The notes under the pieces are model-generated. The model saw nothing but the letters and a program-made list of their open reading frames with translations, was not told the DNA's origin and made no database searches. Below, one piece after another: positions 21,271 to 30,423 of a stretch of 64,000 nucleotides of DNA (the stretch's first letter is position 1; every line of letters starts with the position of its first letter). Both the position numbers and the translations under genes were made by a program. Origin of the DNA: a virus; the IMG/VR virus record IMGVR_UViG_3300032242_002123, positions 1-64,000 of that record, one strand, 5' to 3'.

Positions 21271-21834
21271 TTCCCACTCTTTTATCTTATGTTTATTCTT
21301 AATATAATGAGATGAAGGCATATATTTTGGAGCAAGGGGTTTCTTAATAAGTTTTAGTCCTGCCTCTTCTGGTGTCCTGTCTGCTTTCTTTGCATTGACT
21401 TCCTTATGAGTAAGGACACAATTATCCCAAGAAGTTTTACCACCTCTACTTCTAGGAATGATATGATCAACATTACCTTCATTTTTAGAAAGCTTTTTAC
21501 CTGTATATTGACAAATACCTTGATCTCTATTCCAAACCGCACTCAGAGAGAATTTAGGGCGTTTAAGAGGCACTCTATCAAACTTACAAAGAACAATAAC
21601 CTTTGGGATTTTAATATCCCCTCTAATTGTTGATATATAATCAGAAGTCTCATCCTTTGGCAAATTAACCCAATCATTCCATCGATAAGGAATCATATTA
21701 TCTTCTCCTAAAATATCTAAGCCTGTCGCAGCATCAGTATACATCATTGATAATGCTTCTGATGGTGATTTAACGTGAATTGCTTGCCAGTTGCGATTAA
21801 GTACAAGTACGGTAGTTCTATTAAGATGACTCAT
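21256..21834 (-). CDS. HNH endonuclease (192 aa)
   Basis: The N-terminal VLVLNRNWQAI and the core ICQYTGKKL...GNVDHIIPRSRGGKTSWDNCVLTH give the DH-N-H pattern of HNH nucleases (about residues 112-145). Instead of a CxxC knuckle it has QYTGK. It resembles the common stand-alone bacterial and phage HNH proteins, so it could be a homing or a packaging- or defence-related nuclease. It is divergent from the gene at 21886 and a minus-strand insert in a plus-strand region. Confidence 0.88.
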   Translation of the reverse strand: MSHLNRTTVLVLNRNWQAIHVKSPSEALSMMYTDAATGLDILGEDNMIPYRWNDWVNLPKDETSDYISTIRGDIKIPKVIVLCKFDRVPLKRPKFSLSAVWNRDQGICQYTGKKLSKNEGNVDHIIPRSRGGKTSWDNCVLTHKEVNAKKADRTPEEAGLKLIKKPLAPKYMPSSHYIKNKHKIKEWELFLN

Positions 21835-21885
21835 AAAAGATTAAATTATATATAAAAACTTATCTTTCGTCAATAAGTAATAAAT

Positions 21886-22413
21886 ATGACATTTTTAGAA
21901 TATTGGCAAAATATCTTAGAAGAAGAACTCTCTAGATATCAAATACTTGACCTTAGAAAAGCTTTCTTTGAAATAAGAAGGCTCAAAGAAACTAAACAAC
22001 TTGATAAGGCTGTTGCTCGTTATAATGAACTATTAAAAAATGCATATGAAACTGTTCAAGAATATCTACATTCCGGTGATATCGAAGTTGAAGATTTTGT
22101 AAGAGAAGTTTTACCTGCAATTTTACAATATAGCAGACCAAGAGAATATTCAGCACCAACTGTAAAAAAACAAGAAGCTGATCCTGATTTATTACAGGCA
22201 TTAAGACATGTTAATAATCTTTTTGCTATGGGTAAATTAAATTCTGTGATTAATTTCTTATCCGATATATACACAGAAGATCCAGCATCTTATGCGGATT
22301 TTATTAGATTTGCAAAATCTTATGCTATGAAATCCGGTAAGACATTTCGTGAAAAAGTATTCCCAAGAGTGTTAGAAATACACCCTGAATTGGGAATACT
22401 TAAACAAGATTAA
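21886..22413 (+). CDS. Helical hypothetical protein (175 aa)
   Basis: Mostly alpha-helical with Leu/Arg heptad-like stretches (about residues 1-60), a short linker and a C-terminal helical domain (FAMGKLNSVINFLSDIY). No family recognised. ATAAGTAATAA lies just upstream of the ATG. Its stop codon shares the TTAA tetramer with the stop of the convergent nrdA gene. Confidence 0.65.
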   Translation: MTFLEYWQNILEEELSRYQILDLRKAFFEIRRLKETKQLDKAVARYNELLKNAYETVQEYLHSGDIEVEDFVREVLPAILQYSRPREYSAPTVKKQEADPDLLQALRHVNNLFAMGKLNSVINFLSDIYTEDPASYADFIRFAKSYAMKSGKTFREKVFPRVLEIHPELGILKQD

Positions 22414-24080
22414 GCTTCGCAGCTTTTGCAAGTCATAATTGAACGAGCAAGTTCCTTTGCAGGATTGGTTGATCTCTGATAATAAAGTGACTTAATACCC
22501 TGTTCCCAAGCAAAAATGATAAGTTCATTAACTGCTTTTGGTGGTGTGCCAGCAGGTATAAGCATATTTAAACTTTGACCTTGATCAATATACTTCTGAC
22601 GAGAAGCAGCTTGGATGATAATTTCCTTCTGTGAAGTCTCTTCAAATGTCTTGAATACATCTTTCTCTTCTTGTGTAAGATACTCAACATGTTGAACTGA
22701 TCCGCTATGCTTGAGAATGTCCATCCAAGTATCATCATCATTTTTCCCCTTTTCTTTCAAGAGTTTCTTGAGATAAGGATTCTTATACGAGAACTTTCCT
22801 TTGGCTAAATCCTTTACATAATAGTTACTATTGTTTGGCTCAATAGATGGGCTAACTTGACCTAAAATGAATGAGGATGACGTTGTAGGGGCTACAGCAA
22901 GCGTTGTAGTGTTTCTGCGACCATAACCTTTAAGGAGTAATGGCTCACCAAATATCTGCGCAAGTTCAACAGATGCTTTATCTGCTCTCTCACGAATAGT
23001 TTTCCAAATTGTTGTATTAAGAAGTTTTGCTTCCATTGACTCAAATGCAATCATCTTTGATTGAAGAAGTGAATGCCAACCAAGAACACCGAGACCTAAT
23101 GCACGATGATTGATTGCAAACTTACGAGGAGCTTCCATAAATTTCATTCCTTCAGTTTTGTTGATAAATTCTGTCATGACTGCATCTAAAAAGAAAATCA
23201 TAGTCTCTACTGCATCAGTATCTTTCCATTCTTCCCATCTTTCCAAATTCATCGACGAGAGATCACAAACAAATGATTCATCATCACTATTTGGAAGCAT
23301 GATTTCTGTACAAAGATTTGATTGAGTAATTTTTAATTTCTTATCTTTGTAAACTTGCGGTGCTTGATTGTTTACATTATCGGTAAAGAAAATATAAGGA
23401 TAACCAGACTCAAATCTTTTCTTGAGTACCAACCCCCAAATTCTTCTTTTTTCTTTATCTCCATCAGTCATGGATTTCATCCATTCATCAGTAATAGTAA
23501 CACCTATTGAAAGATCCTGAATTTCATTTCCTTCACCTCTGATTTTTAGAAACTCTTCAATGTCACCATGATCAATTGGAAGATATGCAGCAAAAGATCC
23601 ACGACGAACATTACCCTGAGATACAACGCTCATAAGCTTGTTGTAAAGTTCCATGAAATGGATTGATCCAGTGGATTCACCACCAGAAGAAATCTCTGTT
23701 CCTCTTGCTCTGAGATCACCAAAATAAGCAGATGTTCCACCACCGTTTTTTGTCATAATTCCAACCTCTGCAACCTTATTCAAAATACCTGCCATTGTGT
23801 CAGGAATATGAGAACCAAAACAAGAAATAGGAAGACCTCTCTTGCGACCAAAGTTTGACCAAATAGGAGAAGCAAGAGAATAAAATCCTCTATGCATGTA
23901 GTCTTCAAACTTCTTTGCAAATTTTGTATCACCTGTAAACTCTACTAATAGTTTTTGTGCAGCTTTTGCAATGTCAGAAATTCTTTGCTCTGGTGTTTCA
24001 TCTTCTAACAAATATCCTCTTTGGAGGAACTTTCTAGAATCTTTGTTAAGCCAATAAATTTCTTGTGTTTCAGTACTCAT
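22410..24080 (-). CDS. nrdA: Ribonucleotide reductase large subunit without ATP cone (556 aa)
   Basis: Reduces NDPs to dNDPs with NrdB. Key residues are visible: SCFG (redox Cys), NGGGTS, NLCTEI (thiyl-radical Cys), PTTSSS, the radical-transfer Tyr pair in KSLYYQRS, and the C-terminal CKSC shuttle pair. The protein begins almost directly at the catalytic barrel, so the N-terminal ATP-cone domain of about 100 residues found in E. coli and T4 NrdA is missing. This implies no dATP feedback at that site. Encoded 43 nt downstream of nrdB on the same strand. Confidence 0.93.
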   Translation of the reverse strand: MSTETQEIYWLNKDSRKFLQRGYLLEDETPEQRISDIAKAAQKLLVEFTGDTKFAKKFEDYMHRGFYSLASPIWSNFGRKRGLPISCFGSHIPDTMAGILNKVAEVGIMTKNGGGTSAYFGDLRARGTEISSGGESTGSIHFMELYNKLMSVVSQGNVRRGSFAAYLPIDHGDIEEFLKIRGEGNEIQDLSIGVTITDEWMKSMTDGDKEKRRIWGLVLKKRFESGYPYIFFTDNVNNQAPQVYKDKKLKITQSNLCTEIMLPNSDDESFVCDLSSMNLERWEEWKDTDAVETMIFFLDAVMTEFINKTEGMKFMEAPRKFAINHRALGLGVLGWHSLLQSKMIAFESMEAKLLNTTIWKTIRERADKASVELAQIFGEPLLLKGYGRRNTTTLAVAPTTSSSFILGQVSPSIEPNNSNYYVKDLAKGKFSYKNPYLKKLLKEKGKNDDDTWMDILKHSGSVQHVEYLTQEEKDVFKTFEETSQKEIIIQAASRQKYIDQGQSLNMLIPAGTPPKAVNELIIFAWEQGIKSLYYQRSTNPAKELARSIMTCKSCEA

Positions 24081-24123
24081 AAATCAGTTATCTATCTTAT
24101 CAAATTGCTAATGAATAGCAATC

Positions 24124-25095
24124 TTAAAATAAGTCTGATTCGTCAAATGATTGATTCTTTTTTGCGTATTCTGTTGGACGAGAATGAAAAAAGTCTGTCA
24201 TGTTATTTCCAAGAAGTTCTTCTTCGAACCATTTAGTTTTACTTAATAGTTCTTTATTAATTTCAAACACAGGCTTGAATTTAATTTGAATGAGAGAATC
24301 ATTGATACGATTCTTGATAAACTCTTTAAGAATTGGAGCAGTTAAGTTTTCTTCTTTAATACCATTGACCATCCAATCAACAATTTCTGATTCGGATTCA
24401 AATGCCATTTTTGCTTCATGTGCAATCTTCTCTTCAAGTTCTGCATCAAAAAGTTCTGGATACTCTTCTCTAATTGTATTAATGATTCTGGTTCCAACAA
24501 GACCATGAATCTGTTCTTCGTTACGAGTATATTTTACTTGCTGATCAGTATCTTTTAGAACGTTCTTAAAACGAGCAAACCAATTAATAACATAGAATTG
24601 TGAGAACAAAGAAACATTCTCAACAAATAATGTGAATAAGATGAGAGCATATAGATATTGCTTCTTGGAATCTTTATAAAATCTGTGAGTATATTTTCTA
24701 AGATATTTGACACGACCTTCGATCCAATCTAGCTTTAAATTCTTTTCAAAAATATCTTCAAGACCAAGAGCAGAAATTAATCTTTCGTATGCATTATTGT
24801 GAATAACTTCTACATTTGCCATTACATATCCAAGATCCGAAAGTGATGGATGGGGAAGATTCTCTCCGAGCTTTGCCCAAAATGTTTTGACTGCAATTTC
24901 AATCTGACCAATAGCAGAAAGAGTGCGAATAACAATTTCTCTTTCTTGATCATTCAAATTTACTTTGAATTGTTGAACATCTGATTTAAAATTAAATTCT
25001 TTGTCTGTCCAGAAGCCATTGTGCATTGCTTCTATGAATTCTTCTGTCCAAGGATAGTTGTTAGGTTTACGGCTTATTTGTTCTTCGAATATCAT
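24124..25095 (-). CDS. nrdB: Ribonucleotide reductase small subunit (323 aa)
   Basis: The ferritin-like radical subunit. Metal ligands fit the order E (IGQIEIAVKTF), E and H in NVEVIHNNAY, E in FVENVSLF, and E, H in RNEEQIHG. The Tyr in EVIHNNAY is seven residues after the ligand Glu, as for the E. coli Tyr122 radical. The first ligand seems to be Glu rather than the usual Asp. AGTAAGTAATA is upstream. Together with NrdA, dCMP deaminase and dNMP kinase it supplies dNTPs. Confidence 0.92.
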   Translation of the reverse strand: MIFEEQISRKPNNYPWTEEFIEAMHNGFWTDKEFNFKSDVQQFKVNLNDQEREIVIRTLSAIGQIEIAVKTFWAKLGENLPHPSLSDLGYVMANVEVIHNNAYERLISALGLEDIFEKNLKLDWIEGRVKYLRKYTHRFYKDSKKQYLYALILFTLFVENVSLFSQFYVINWFARFKNVLKDTDQQVKYTRNEEQIHGLVGTRIINTIREEYPELFDAELEEKIAHEAKMAFESESEIVDWMVNGIKEENLTAPILKEFIKNRINDSLIQIKFKPVFEINKELLSKTKWFEEELLGNNMTDFFHSRPTEYAKKNQSFDESDLF

Positions 25096-25124
25096 AAAAT
25101 TGTCTATTACTTACTAAAATTATA

Positions 25125-25535
25125 TCAGCGTGTGACACGTTTCACAACACTTTTATTTTTCTTTTTTAATTTTTTTTTCTTGTTTGCTTTTCTTGTTTTG
25201 AAAATCTTTTTTGTCAGTTCGCTTTTGTAAAGTTTGATGGAAACATATTTCATGAATTGAGCTATTTCCAACATTGTTAATTTGTTTATCATTCGAGATT
25301 CGACACGCAAAACTCTAGTTTCACTCCATTCGGGATATAGATAATGAAGACATTCATGATATGCTGTTCTTATTGGGGATTTTCTATGATCTACTAATAA
25401 AACATCATCTTCGTATCTACACCATCCATAAATTCCTAATTTTTTAAATACCATAAATTCAGGAGGCTTTCTCCTGATGAGATTAACACATCTGGTATGA
25501 TACAGACTTAATTGTTTTTTGGTTAATCTTTCCAT
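25125..25535 (-). CDS. Minimal HExxH metallopeptidase-like protein (136 aa)
   Basis: TAYHECLHYLYPEW carries an HExxH zinc motif (about residue 60) and SETRVLRVE downstream may give a third ligand, as in very small phage zinc-peptidase-like proteins. The last 30 residues are almost all Lys/Arg, suggesting nucleic-acid or membrane contact. Substrate unknown. CTATAAGTATTATGT abuts the start codon. Confidence 0.65.
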   Translation of the reverse strand: MERLTKKQLSLYHTRCVNLIRRKPPEFMVFKKLGIYGWCRYEDDVLLVDHRKSPIRTAYHECLHYLYPEWSETRVLRVESRMINKLTMLEIAQFMKYVSIKLYKSELTKKIFKTRKANKKKKLKKKNKSVVKRVTR

Positions 25536-25537
25536 AC

Positions 25538-25548
25538 ATAATACTTAT
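25538..25548 (-). promoter_or_regulatory. Late-type promoter element (minus strand)
   Basis: Read on minus, ATAAGTATTAT lies 2 nt before the start codon at 25535. Confidence 0.5.
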
Positions 25549-25627
25549 AGGCTGGGTATCATGCAATATTTTACACCAAAAGTCAATATTTTATTGCTTT
25601 TCAAACAAAACCAGTTAAAGTAGTTAC

Positions 25628-26872
25628 ATGCTTTCAGTAAAACAACAAAATATTATTAAAGTTAATCAAGAACGCAATTATTTCAGAGAAGAAATGTCTA
25701 ATGATTTTCCCATAAGAAATTATATAACAGAGACTTATGGATATATGCCGTGTTTTGTTTATCCTGATGATACATTTTCTGATGAGATTTTAACATTTTT
25801 TATTAAAAATGGCGAATATATTAATTCATCTTTAAATGGCGATTTGAAGGATATTTCGGAAAATATTTTAGATGGATTTAAGAATGGTTTTTTTTGGTTT
25901 AAATATAAAGATGTTTTTGCAAAAATTTCAGTAAAAAGCGAAAATGATGATGGTGAAGATACGCTTTTTGGTAGTAATTTAAATAACGCAAGATCTATTG
26001 TTGATTCTGTTCTTGGTACAAATGAAAATAAAGATTCAGATAAAAAGTTAGAAAAAAAGACTTATAGTTTGATGATTTGCACTGCTTCTAGTTCACAAAA
26101 AAACGTATTAAAAGATTTCATGCCTTTTGTTGTAAACACCGAACACAAGACTAAAGTTCATATTTTTATCAAGAATCAATATGGTGAATATACATTTGAA
26201 CCAATTTCGGTTAATCTTCCAAAGGATTTGGATTTGGAATTGAATTACGGTAAAGAGTTTTTGGATATAGATAAGAAGGTACAGGAAAGACTTTCGCAAA
26301 AAGCTAGTGGTTTATTCATGTTTCATGGTATGCCCGGAACTGGAAAGACAACTTATATAAAATATCTTGCAGATAAAGTTAATAGGGATTTCATTTATAT
26401 CCCAACAACAATGATTGAAAGTTTTACTTCTGATCCAAATTGCCTACACACTTTAATATCAAAACCAAATTCTGTTATTATTTTGGAAGATGCTGAAAAA
26501 GCAATCTTGAAAAGACAGGGAGATGGTATGGATTCATCAGCAGTATCCGCCCTATTAAACTTATCAGATGGTATTTTAAGCGATATATTAAAGACATCCG
26601 TTGTATTAACATACAACTGCCCTAAACAAGATGTCGATGATGCACTCAAAAGAAAAGGAAGACTTCAAGTTGAATACGAGTTCGGTGCATTATCCGTTGA
26701 TGATGCAAAGAAACTTGCAAAGAAATTAAAATATCCAAAGAAATTTATTGACGATAAGATCATTAATCCTTTAACAATTAGTGAAATATATAATTTAGAA
26801 AAAGAAGTAGAATTTTATGCAAAAAACGGAAAGAAAGAAAAATCAGACAGGATCATTGGCTTTGGAAAATAA
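25628..26872 (+). CDS. AAA+ ATPase, BCS1-like (414 aa)
   Basis: The C-terminal half has Walker A GMPGTGKTT (about residue 235), Walker B SVIILEDAE (about 280) and an arginine-bearing stretch LKRKGRLQVEYEF. The N-terminal 220 residues are unique, as is typical of the phage and Bcs1-type AAA proteins that remodel proteins. The target is unknown. The gene overlaps the following nuclease gene. A weak promoter (TTGCTT-N16-TAAAGT) ends 6 nt before the ATG. Confidence 0.85.
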   Translation: MLSVKQQNIIKVNQERNYFREEMSNDFPIRNYITETYGYMPCFVYPDDTFSDEILTFFIKNGEYINSSLNGDLKDISENILDGFKNGFFWFKYKDVFAKISVKSENDDGEDTLFGSNLNNARSIVDSVLGTNENKDSDKKLEKKTYSLMICTASSSQKNVLKDFMPFVVNTEHKTKVHIFIKNQYGEYTFEPISVNLPKDLDLELNYGKEFLDIDKKVQERLSQKASGLFMFHGMPGTGKTTYIKYLADKVNRDFIYIPTTMIESFTSDPNCLHTLISKPNSVIILEDAEKAILKRQGDGMDSSAVSALLNLSDGILSDILKTSVVLTYNCPKQDVDDALKRKGRLQVEYEFGALSVDDAKKLAKKLKYPKKFIDDKIINPLTISEIYNLEKEVEFYAKNGKKEKSDRIIGFGK

Positions 26873-27668
26873 TTTTGATTCACTTGTATGCTTGGATGAA
26901 TGTTTTGCAGACATTAAGTTTTTTGCAAAAAATCACAAGTATACTATTGGTGATCAACCTGCAAAAACATCAGTATCAGGAGCTATCAAGAAATATGAAA
27001 AGCCTTTTGATACACAAAGAGTTGCTGGATTTGTTGCTAAGAAAAATGGACAAACTATAAATGAAGTCCTTAAAGAATGGGATTATAAAAGAGAATATTC
27101 TTGTCATAAAGGATCTGAATTTCATTTGTTTGTTGAAAATTTCTTAGAAAGAAAAAAAATAACTTTAGATAAAGAAGCATTTATTGCATTTCTGGATATT
27201 AATAATACTCCATATAATGAAAGCGTTGTTGCGGAGTATTATAATGATATGGCATTGCTCATTAAAAATTTCATGAACTTTTATGATTGGTGGAAAACTG
27301 ATCATATGCTTTTGAAATCAGAATTTGTAATTGGTGATAAGGAAACTGGTCTCTGTGGAACTATTGATAATCTATCATATAATAAGATTACAAAGAAGTT
27401 TGATATATTTGATTATAAGACAAACAAAGAAATTAAATTAGAAAACCCAAGAGGTGATACTTTACTTGAACCTTTTACTCATCTACAAAGCTGTGAACTT
27501 GTTAAATACAGTTTGCAGCTTTGGTTATATCGTTTAATACTAGAAAAGAATTCTCCATTTGAAATAGGTGATGCATACATAGTATGGGTTGCAGGGGCTG
27601 ATGATTATCAATTAATACCAGTACTTGATTTAAAAAAAGAAGCAGAAATTATTTTGAATAATATTTAA
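26817..27668 (+). CDS. RecB-like PD-(D/E)XK exonuclease (up to 283 aa)
   Basis: Cas4/RecB-type motifs: HKGSEFHLFVE (motif I-like His/Glu), GLCGTIDNL (catalytic Asp), IFDYKTNKE (D-x-K) and the trailing QLWLYRL, here VKYSLQLWLY. It probably degrades or processes DNA ends during recombination or host DNA breakdown. The start is uncertain: ATG 26817 overlaps the ATPase gene by 56 nt; TTG at 26857 or 26863 would give a shorter overlap. Confidence 0.82.
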   Translation: MQKTERKKNQTGSLALENNFDSLVCLDECFADIKFFAKNHKYTIGDQPAKTSVSGAIKKYEKPFDTQRVAGFVAKKNGQTINEVLKEWDYKREYSCHKGSEFHLFVENFLERKKITLDKEAFIAFLDINNTPYNESVVAEYYNDMALLIKNFMNFYDWWKTDHMLLKSEFVIGDKETGLCGTIDNLSYNKITKKFDIFDYKTNKEIKLENPRGDTLLEPFTHLQSCELVKYSLQLWLYRLILEKNSPFEIGDAYIVWVAGADDYQLIPVLDLKKEAEIILNNI

Positions 27669-27704
27669 TTTTTTAAAAAAAATATAGAAATGGGATAGAC
27701 TGAG

Positions 27705-27720
27705 TGTAAATATTATTACA
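27705..27720 (+). promoter_or_regulatory. Late-type palindromic promoter element
   Basis: TGTAA-ATATTA-TTACA, 5 nt before the ATG at 27726. Confidence 0.5.
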
Positions 27721-27725
27721 AACAT

Positions 27726-28619
27726 ATGGACCCACTAGCAAACGCATACTTAAAAATCGTCAATGAATCCGTTAAGGAATTAGAAACCACAGGCACTGTT
27801 AAAACTGATCTTCAGATTAACAAAGGTGCTTTTGGACATGCTGACGATAAAGCAAAGAAATTCTTTTCAAATTCTGGACCTGAAGATTCTGAAGGTACTG
27901 AAGATGTGGAAGATCCAAAGGAAGCTGATGCTCACCTAACAGCAAGTAAGCAAAATGATGGTACACCTAAAAAGCTTGATAATTCTTCAAGAAATCCATT
28001 TGATGCACTTTATAACAAAATAATTTCCGAAGAAGGTATCATGGATTTTTCAACTGATACAGAAAATCCAGAAGATAGCTCATTTGAGCCATCTGAAGGT
28101 GATGGTCTTGAAGATAATGATGAATTCGGTGAAGATGAAGAAGAGGGTGATGAGGGTCATGAAGATTCAGAAGACCAAGTAACATTCACACTTGATCGTG
28201 AAACAGCTGAAAAGCTTCATTCAGTTCTTGGTGAAATCCTTGGTGGTGAAGGTGAAGAACATGAGAGCGAAGAATCAGAAGACGAAGAAGAAGCTGAACA
28301 TGATTTCGGTGGTTCCGAAGAAGGTGAAGATGAAGGCGAAGAAGAATCCACACAGGGTGGAGCAATGCCTTTCGGCGAAGCAACTGATCTTGAAGAACTC
28401 AGTCCTGAAAAAGGAAAGACTCTCACAAAGAAATCAAACATCTCAGTAAAAGGTGCAGTTCCAGTTACAAAAAAGAAAGCTGTAACTCCTGCAACTGGCA
28501 GAGGTTTTGACGGTAAGTTAAAAGCACATTCAACCTCCGGTGCTATCAGTAAGCTCCAAAGCAAAAAGCAGGATGTTGGTGGTGTAAAGACAGGAAAATT
28601 CTTGTTCGATAACGAATAA
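27726..28619 (+). CDS. Acidic prohead-core or scaffold-like protein (297 aa)
   Basis: It begins PLANAYLKIVNES, a targeting-like peptide, and a second copy of the pattern appears near residue 94 (FDALYNKIISEEG, I-S-E site). The middle is very rich in Glu and Asp (about residues 110-215) and the C-terminal 70 residues are basic. Such charge segregation and internal (I/L)-x-E sites recall T4 prohead core and scaffold proteins cut by the prohead protease. Inference only. Followed by a strong terminator, so probably well expressed. Confidence 0.6.
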   Translation: MDPLANAYLKIVNESVKELETTGTVKTDLQINKGAFGHADDKAKKFFSNSGPEDSEGTEDVEDPKEADAHLTASKQNDGTPKKLDNSSRNPFDALYNKIISEEGIMDFSTDTENPEDSSFEPSEGDGLEDNDEFGEDEEEGDEGHEDSEDQVTFTLDRETAEKLHSVLGEILGGEGEEHESEESEDEEEAEHDFGGSEEGEDEGEEESTQGGAMPFGEATDLEELSPEKGKTLTKKSNISVKGAVPVTKKKAVTPATGRGFDGKLKAHSTSGAISKLQSKKQDVGGVKTGKFLFDNE

Positions 28620-28646
28620 TTACTTCTACCAATTGGTATAATAAGA

Positions 28647-28672
28647 AGCCCCACTGTATAGTGGGGTTTTTT
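28647..28672 (+). terminator. Intrinsic terminator
   Basis: CCCCACT-GTAT-AGTGGGG followed by six T residues, immediately after the acidic core-like gene. Confidence 0.92.
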
Positions 28673-28687
28673 ATTGTAAGTATAAAT

Positions 28688-29101
28688 GTGAATTTTAAAC
28701 AATACGTTTTAAGAGAATTTTTTGATGGTCTCAAATTGAGTAAAGGAGAGAAAGAGCATACAAAAGCTGGTTTAAATACTGGTAAAGAGCATCATAAACG
28801 CTTGGGTAGAATGATGAATATGGGTGATAGAAAGTCTTTTAATTTTGTAGCAAAATCACAATCTAGACATAATAAAATGTTGCATCCTAAAATACAAAGA
28901 TGTCAAACTATTAGAAAAAATATACCTTTAACGGAACCTGAAGCAATTGATATAATGAAAAAATATTCACTATGTCCAACTCATGAAGAGCCAAGAAAAG
29001 CAATCAAACAAACAGGTGTTAATTTACATATGATACAACCAAAAGTTTACATATTATCATTTCAAGGAGTACCAAATGGAAACATTAAGATATCTCAATA
29101 A
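28688..29101 (+). CDS. Basic hypothetical protein (137 aa), GTG start
   Basis: A His/Lys-rich protein (LKLSKGEKEHTKAGLNTGKE) of unknown function, possibly nucleic-acid binding. The GTG at 28688 follows GTAAGTATAAAT. An earlier GTG at 28661 lies inside the terminator stem and is rejected. Its end overlaps the gp14-like gene by 26 nt. Confidence 0.65.
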   Translation: MNFKQYVLREFFDGLKLSKGEKEHTKAGLNTGKEHHKRLGRMMNMGDRKSFNFVAKSQSRHNKMLHPKIQRCQTIRKNIPLTEPEAIDIMKKYSLCPTHEEPRKAIKQTGVNLHMIQPKVYILSFQGVPNGNIKISQ

Positions 29102-29705
29102 AGGAATTAATTCCAACGAAAGAACCAATTTTGATAATTGGTGGTATGAACAAATTAACATTTATGGTCAAGATGTTATTTACTATAATAATAAAGCATC
29201 GTTGAGTGCCATGAATGTTCTTTACGGTGAAGAACCAGATGCTGGATTTATGGCAGGTAAAAACATGACTGTTTTACTCAATGTTACAAATGATTCTTAT
29301 ATACTTTCGAAATTTGGTATTATAGCAGATAGTGATATGAGTGGAGTTATACATCCAAGACATTTTACAGCCATTTATGGACTTTCTAGTGAGCCTAAAA
29401 ACGGTGATTTAATGAAGCTTGAAGAGTTTGGTATAGACCGTATTAATTATCCAAAAAGAGGACCGACTATTTATGAATTAACTGAAGTTGTTGATGAATT
29501 TCAATTAAATGCATTGGGTGGTCACTATGTATGGTTCTTCAAGGCCAAGCGTTACGATTACAGCTTCGAAGATGGATCGCCCGGATCTGGAAATGGAAAT
29601 AATCCTAATAATGATAATGACGCATTAGAAGCACTTGCTGATTCTAACTTCAATTATCCTGAAGAAAACCCATGTAGTAATACTGGTGTTTATGGTGAAT
29701 ATTGA
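29076..29705 (+). CDS. Neck protein, T4 gp14-like (209 aa)
   Basis: T4 gp14 joins head and tail. The visible likeness is the pattern INIYGQDVIYY, then NVLYGEEPDAGF, then LSKFGIIADSD and GDLMKLEEFG, matching the order in gp14-type neck proteins (YGEDxxSxF, then SKFG, then GD). The C-terminus is a Gly/Asn/Asp-rich tail. AAGGAG lies 6 nt before the ATG, a clear Shine-Dalgarno, consistent with a downstream gene in an operon. Confidence 0.7.
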   Translation: METLRYLNKGINSNERTNFDNWWYEQINIYGQDVIYYNNKASLSAMNVLYGEEPDAGFMAGKNMTVLLNVTNDSYILSKFGIIADSDMSGVIHPRHFTAIYGLSSEPKNGDLMKLEEFGIDRINYPKRGPTIYELTEVVDEFQLNALGGHYVWFFKAKRYDYSFEDGSPGSGNGNNPNNDNDALEALADSNFNYPEENPCSNTGVYGEY

Positions 29706-29974
29706 TAATTTTCTGAATTAACTTCTTGCTCATTATAACACACATCAATATTATGTTCTGTTTTAAGAATTTTCCTTAAAATTAAATCTTCAGTTGAAGA
29801 TATATATTTCATAATCGCCAAAGGGGGAAGATCAATTTTATTAAAAGGAATTTTTTTATCCTCTGCCTTATCAGCAATATAATTAACTGCTTCATATAAA
29901 GCTATCCATCTAGCCCATTTAGACGATTCTTCGTGTATTACTTTCCAATTTTTCATATTATTCTTTTTCATCAA
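29690..29974 (-). CDS. Small helical protein (94 aa)
   Basis: A soluble 94-residue protein of unknown function (KWARWIALYEAVNYIADKAE). It starts inside the end of the upstream minus-strand gene (17-nt overlap) and its end overlaps the end of the convergent gp14-like gene by 16 nt. Confidence 0.6.
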   Translation of the reverse strand: MMKKNNMKNWKVIHEESSKWARWIALYEAVNYIADKAEDKKIPFNKIDLPPLAIMKYISSTEDLILRKILKTEHNIDVCYNEQEVNSENYQYSP

Positions 29975-30383
29975 TTAATGGTACACCTGTTAAAGACGGA
30001 ATATTAACGGATTCTGTAATCCTTGCAACTGTAAAATTAATATTAACTAAATTTTTCTTTTTACACTTTTCACAATCAAATTCTATTCTTTCGTTTTGAT
30101 TAGGTAGGAATGTCATTATGTTTATATCTTTACAATAAGCACATTCCAAAAATGTAGATAAAGGTTCTAACATATCTAATTCTTTTTGTCTTGTTTTTTG
30201 TATAAAATAATTTGATATCAAATTACCAGCAAAAGAAAAAAGAATATATTGGAATACAAAAAACAATAAAAATGATGCCCAAAAACTTAAATGGAACAAA
30301 TAACAAGCCAATGCTCCTATGGCTGAAATAAACACCACTGTAAATGTGGATTTAATAATATCTAACAATGATTTATCTTTCAT
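29958..30383 (-). CDS. Membrane protein with zinc-ribbon tail (141 aa)
   Basis: Two hydrophobic helices (about residues 12-32 and 35-55) are followed by a soluble domain with CAYC and CEKC, forming a four-Cys zinc site. It probably sits in the host inner membrane with the zinc domain in the cytoplasm. Role unknown. Confidence 0.65.
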   Translation of the reverse strand: MKDKSLLDIIKSTFTVVFISAIGALACYLFHLSFWASFLLFFVFQYILFSFAGNLISNYFIQKTRQKELDMLEPLSTFLECAYCKDINIMTFLPNQNERIEFDCEKCKKKNLVNINFTVARITESVNIPSLTGVPLIDEKE

Positions 30384-30423
30384 ACCTAAAATATAACATA
30401 AGACATTTATGATGTCAATTGTT

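Noticed and set aside
28661-28687. GTG start at 28661 for the 137-aa protein
   Set aside because: It lies inside the terminator stem; the GTG at 28688 follows a late-type element.
28217-28702. 161-aa minus-strand ORF opposite the acidic core-like gene
   Set aside because: Ser/Pro-rich mirror of the Glu-rich repeat; it also spans the terminator.
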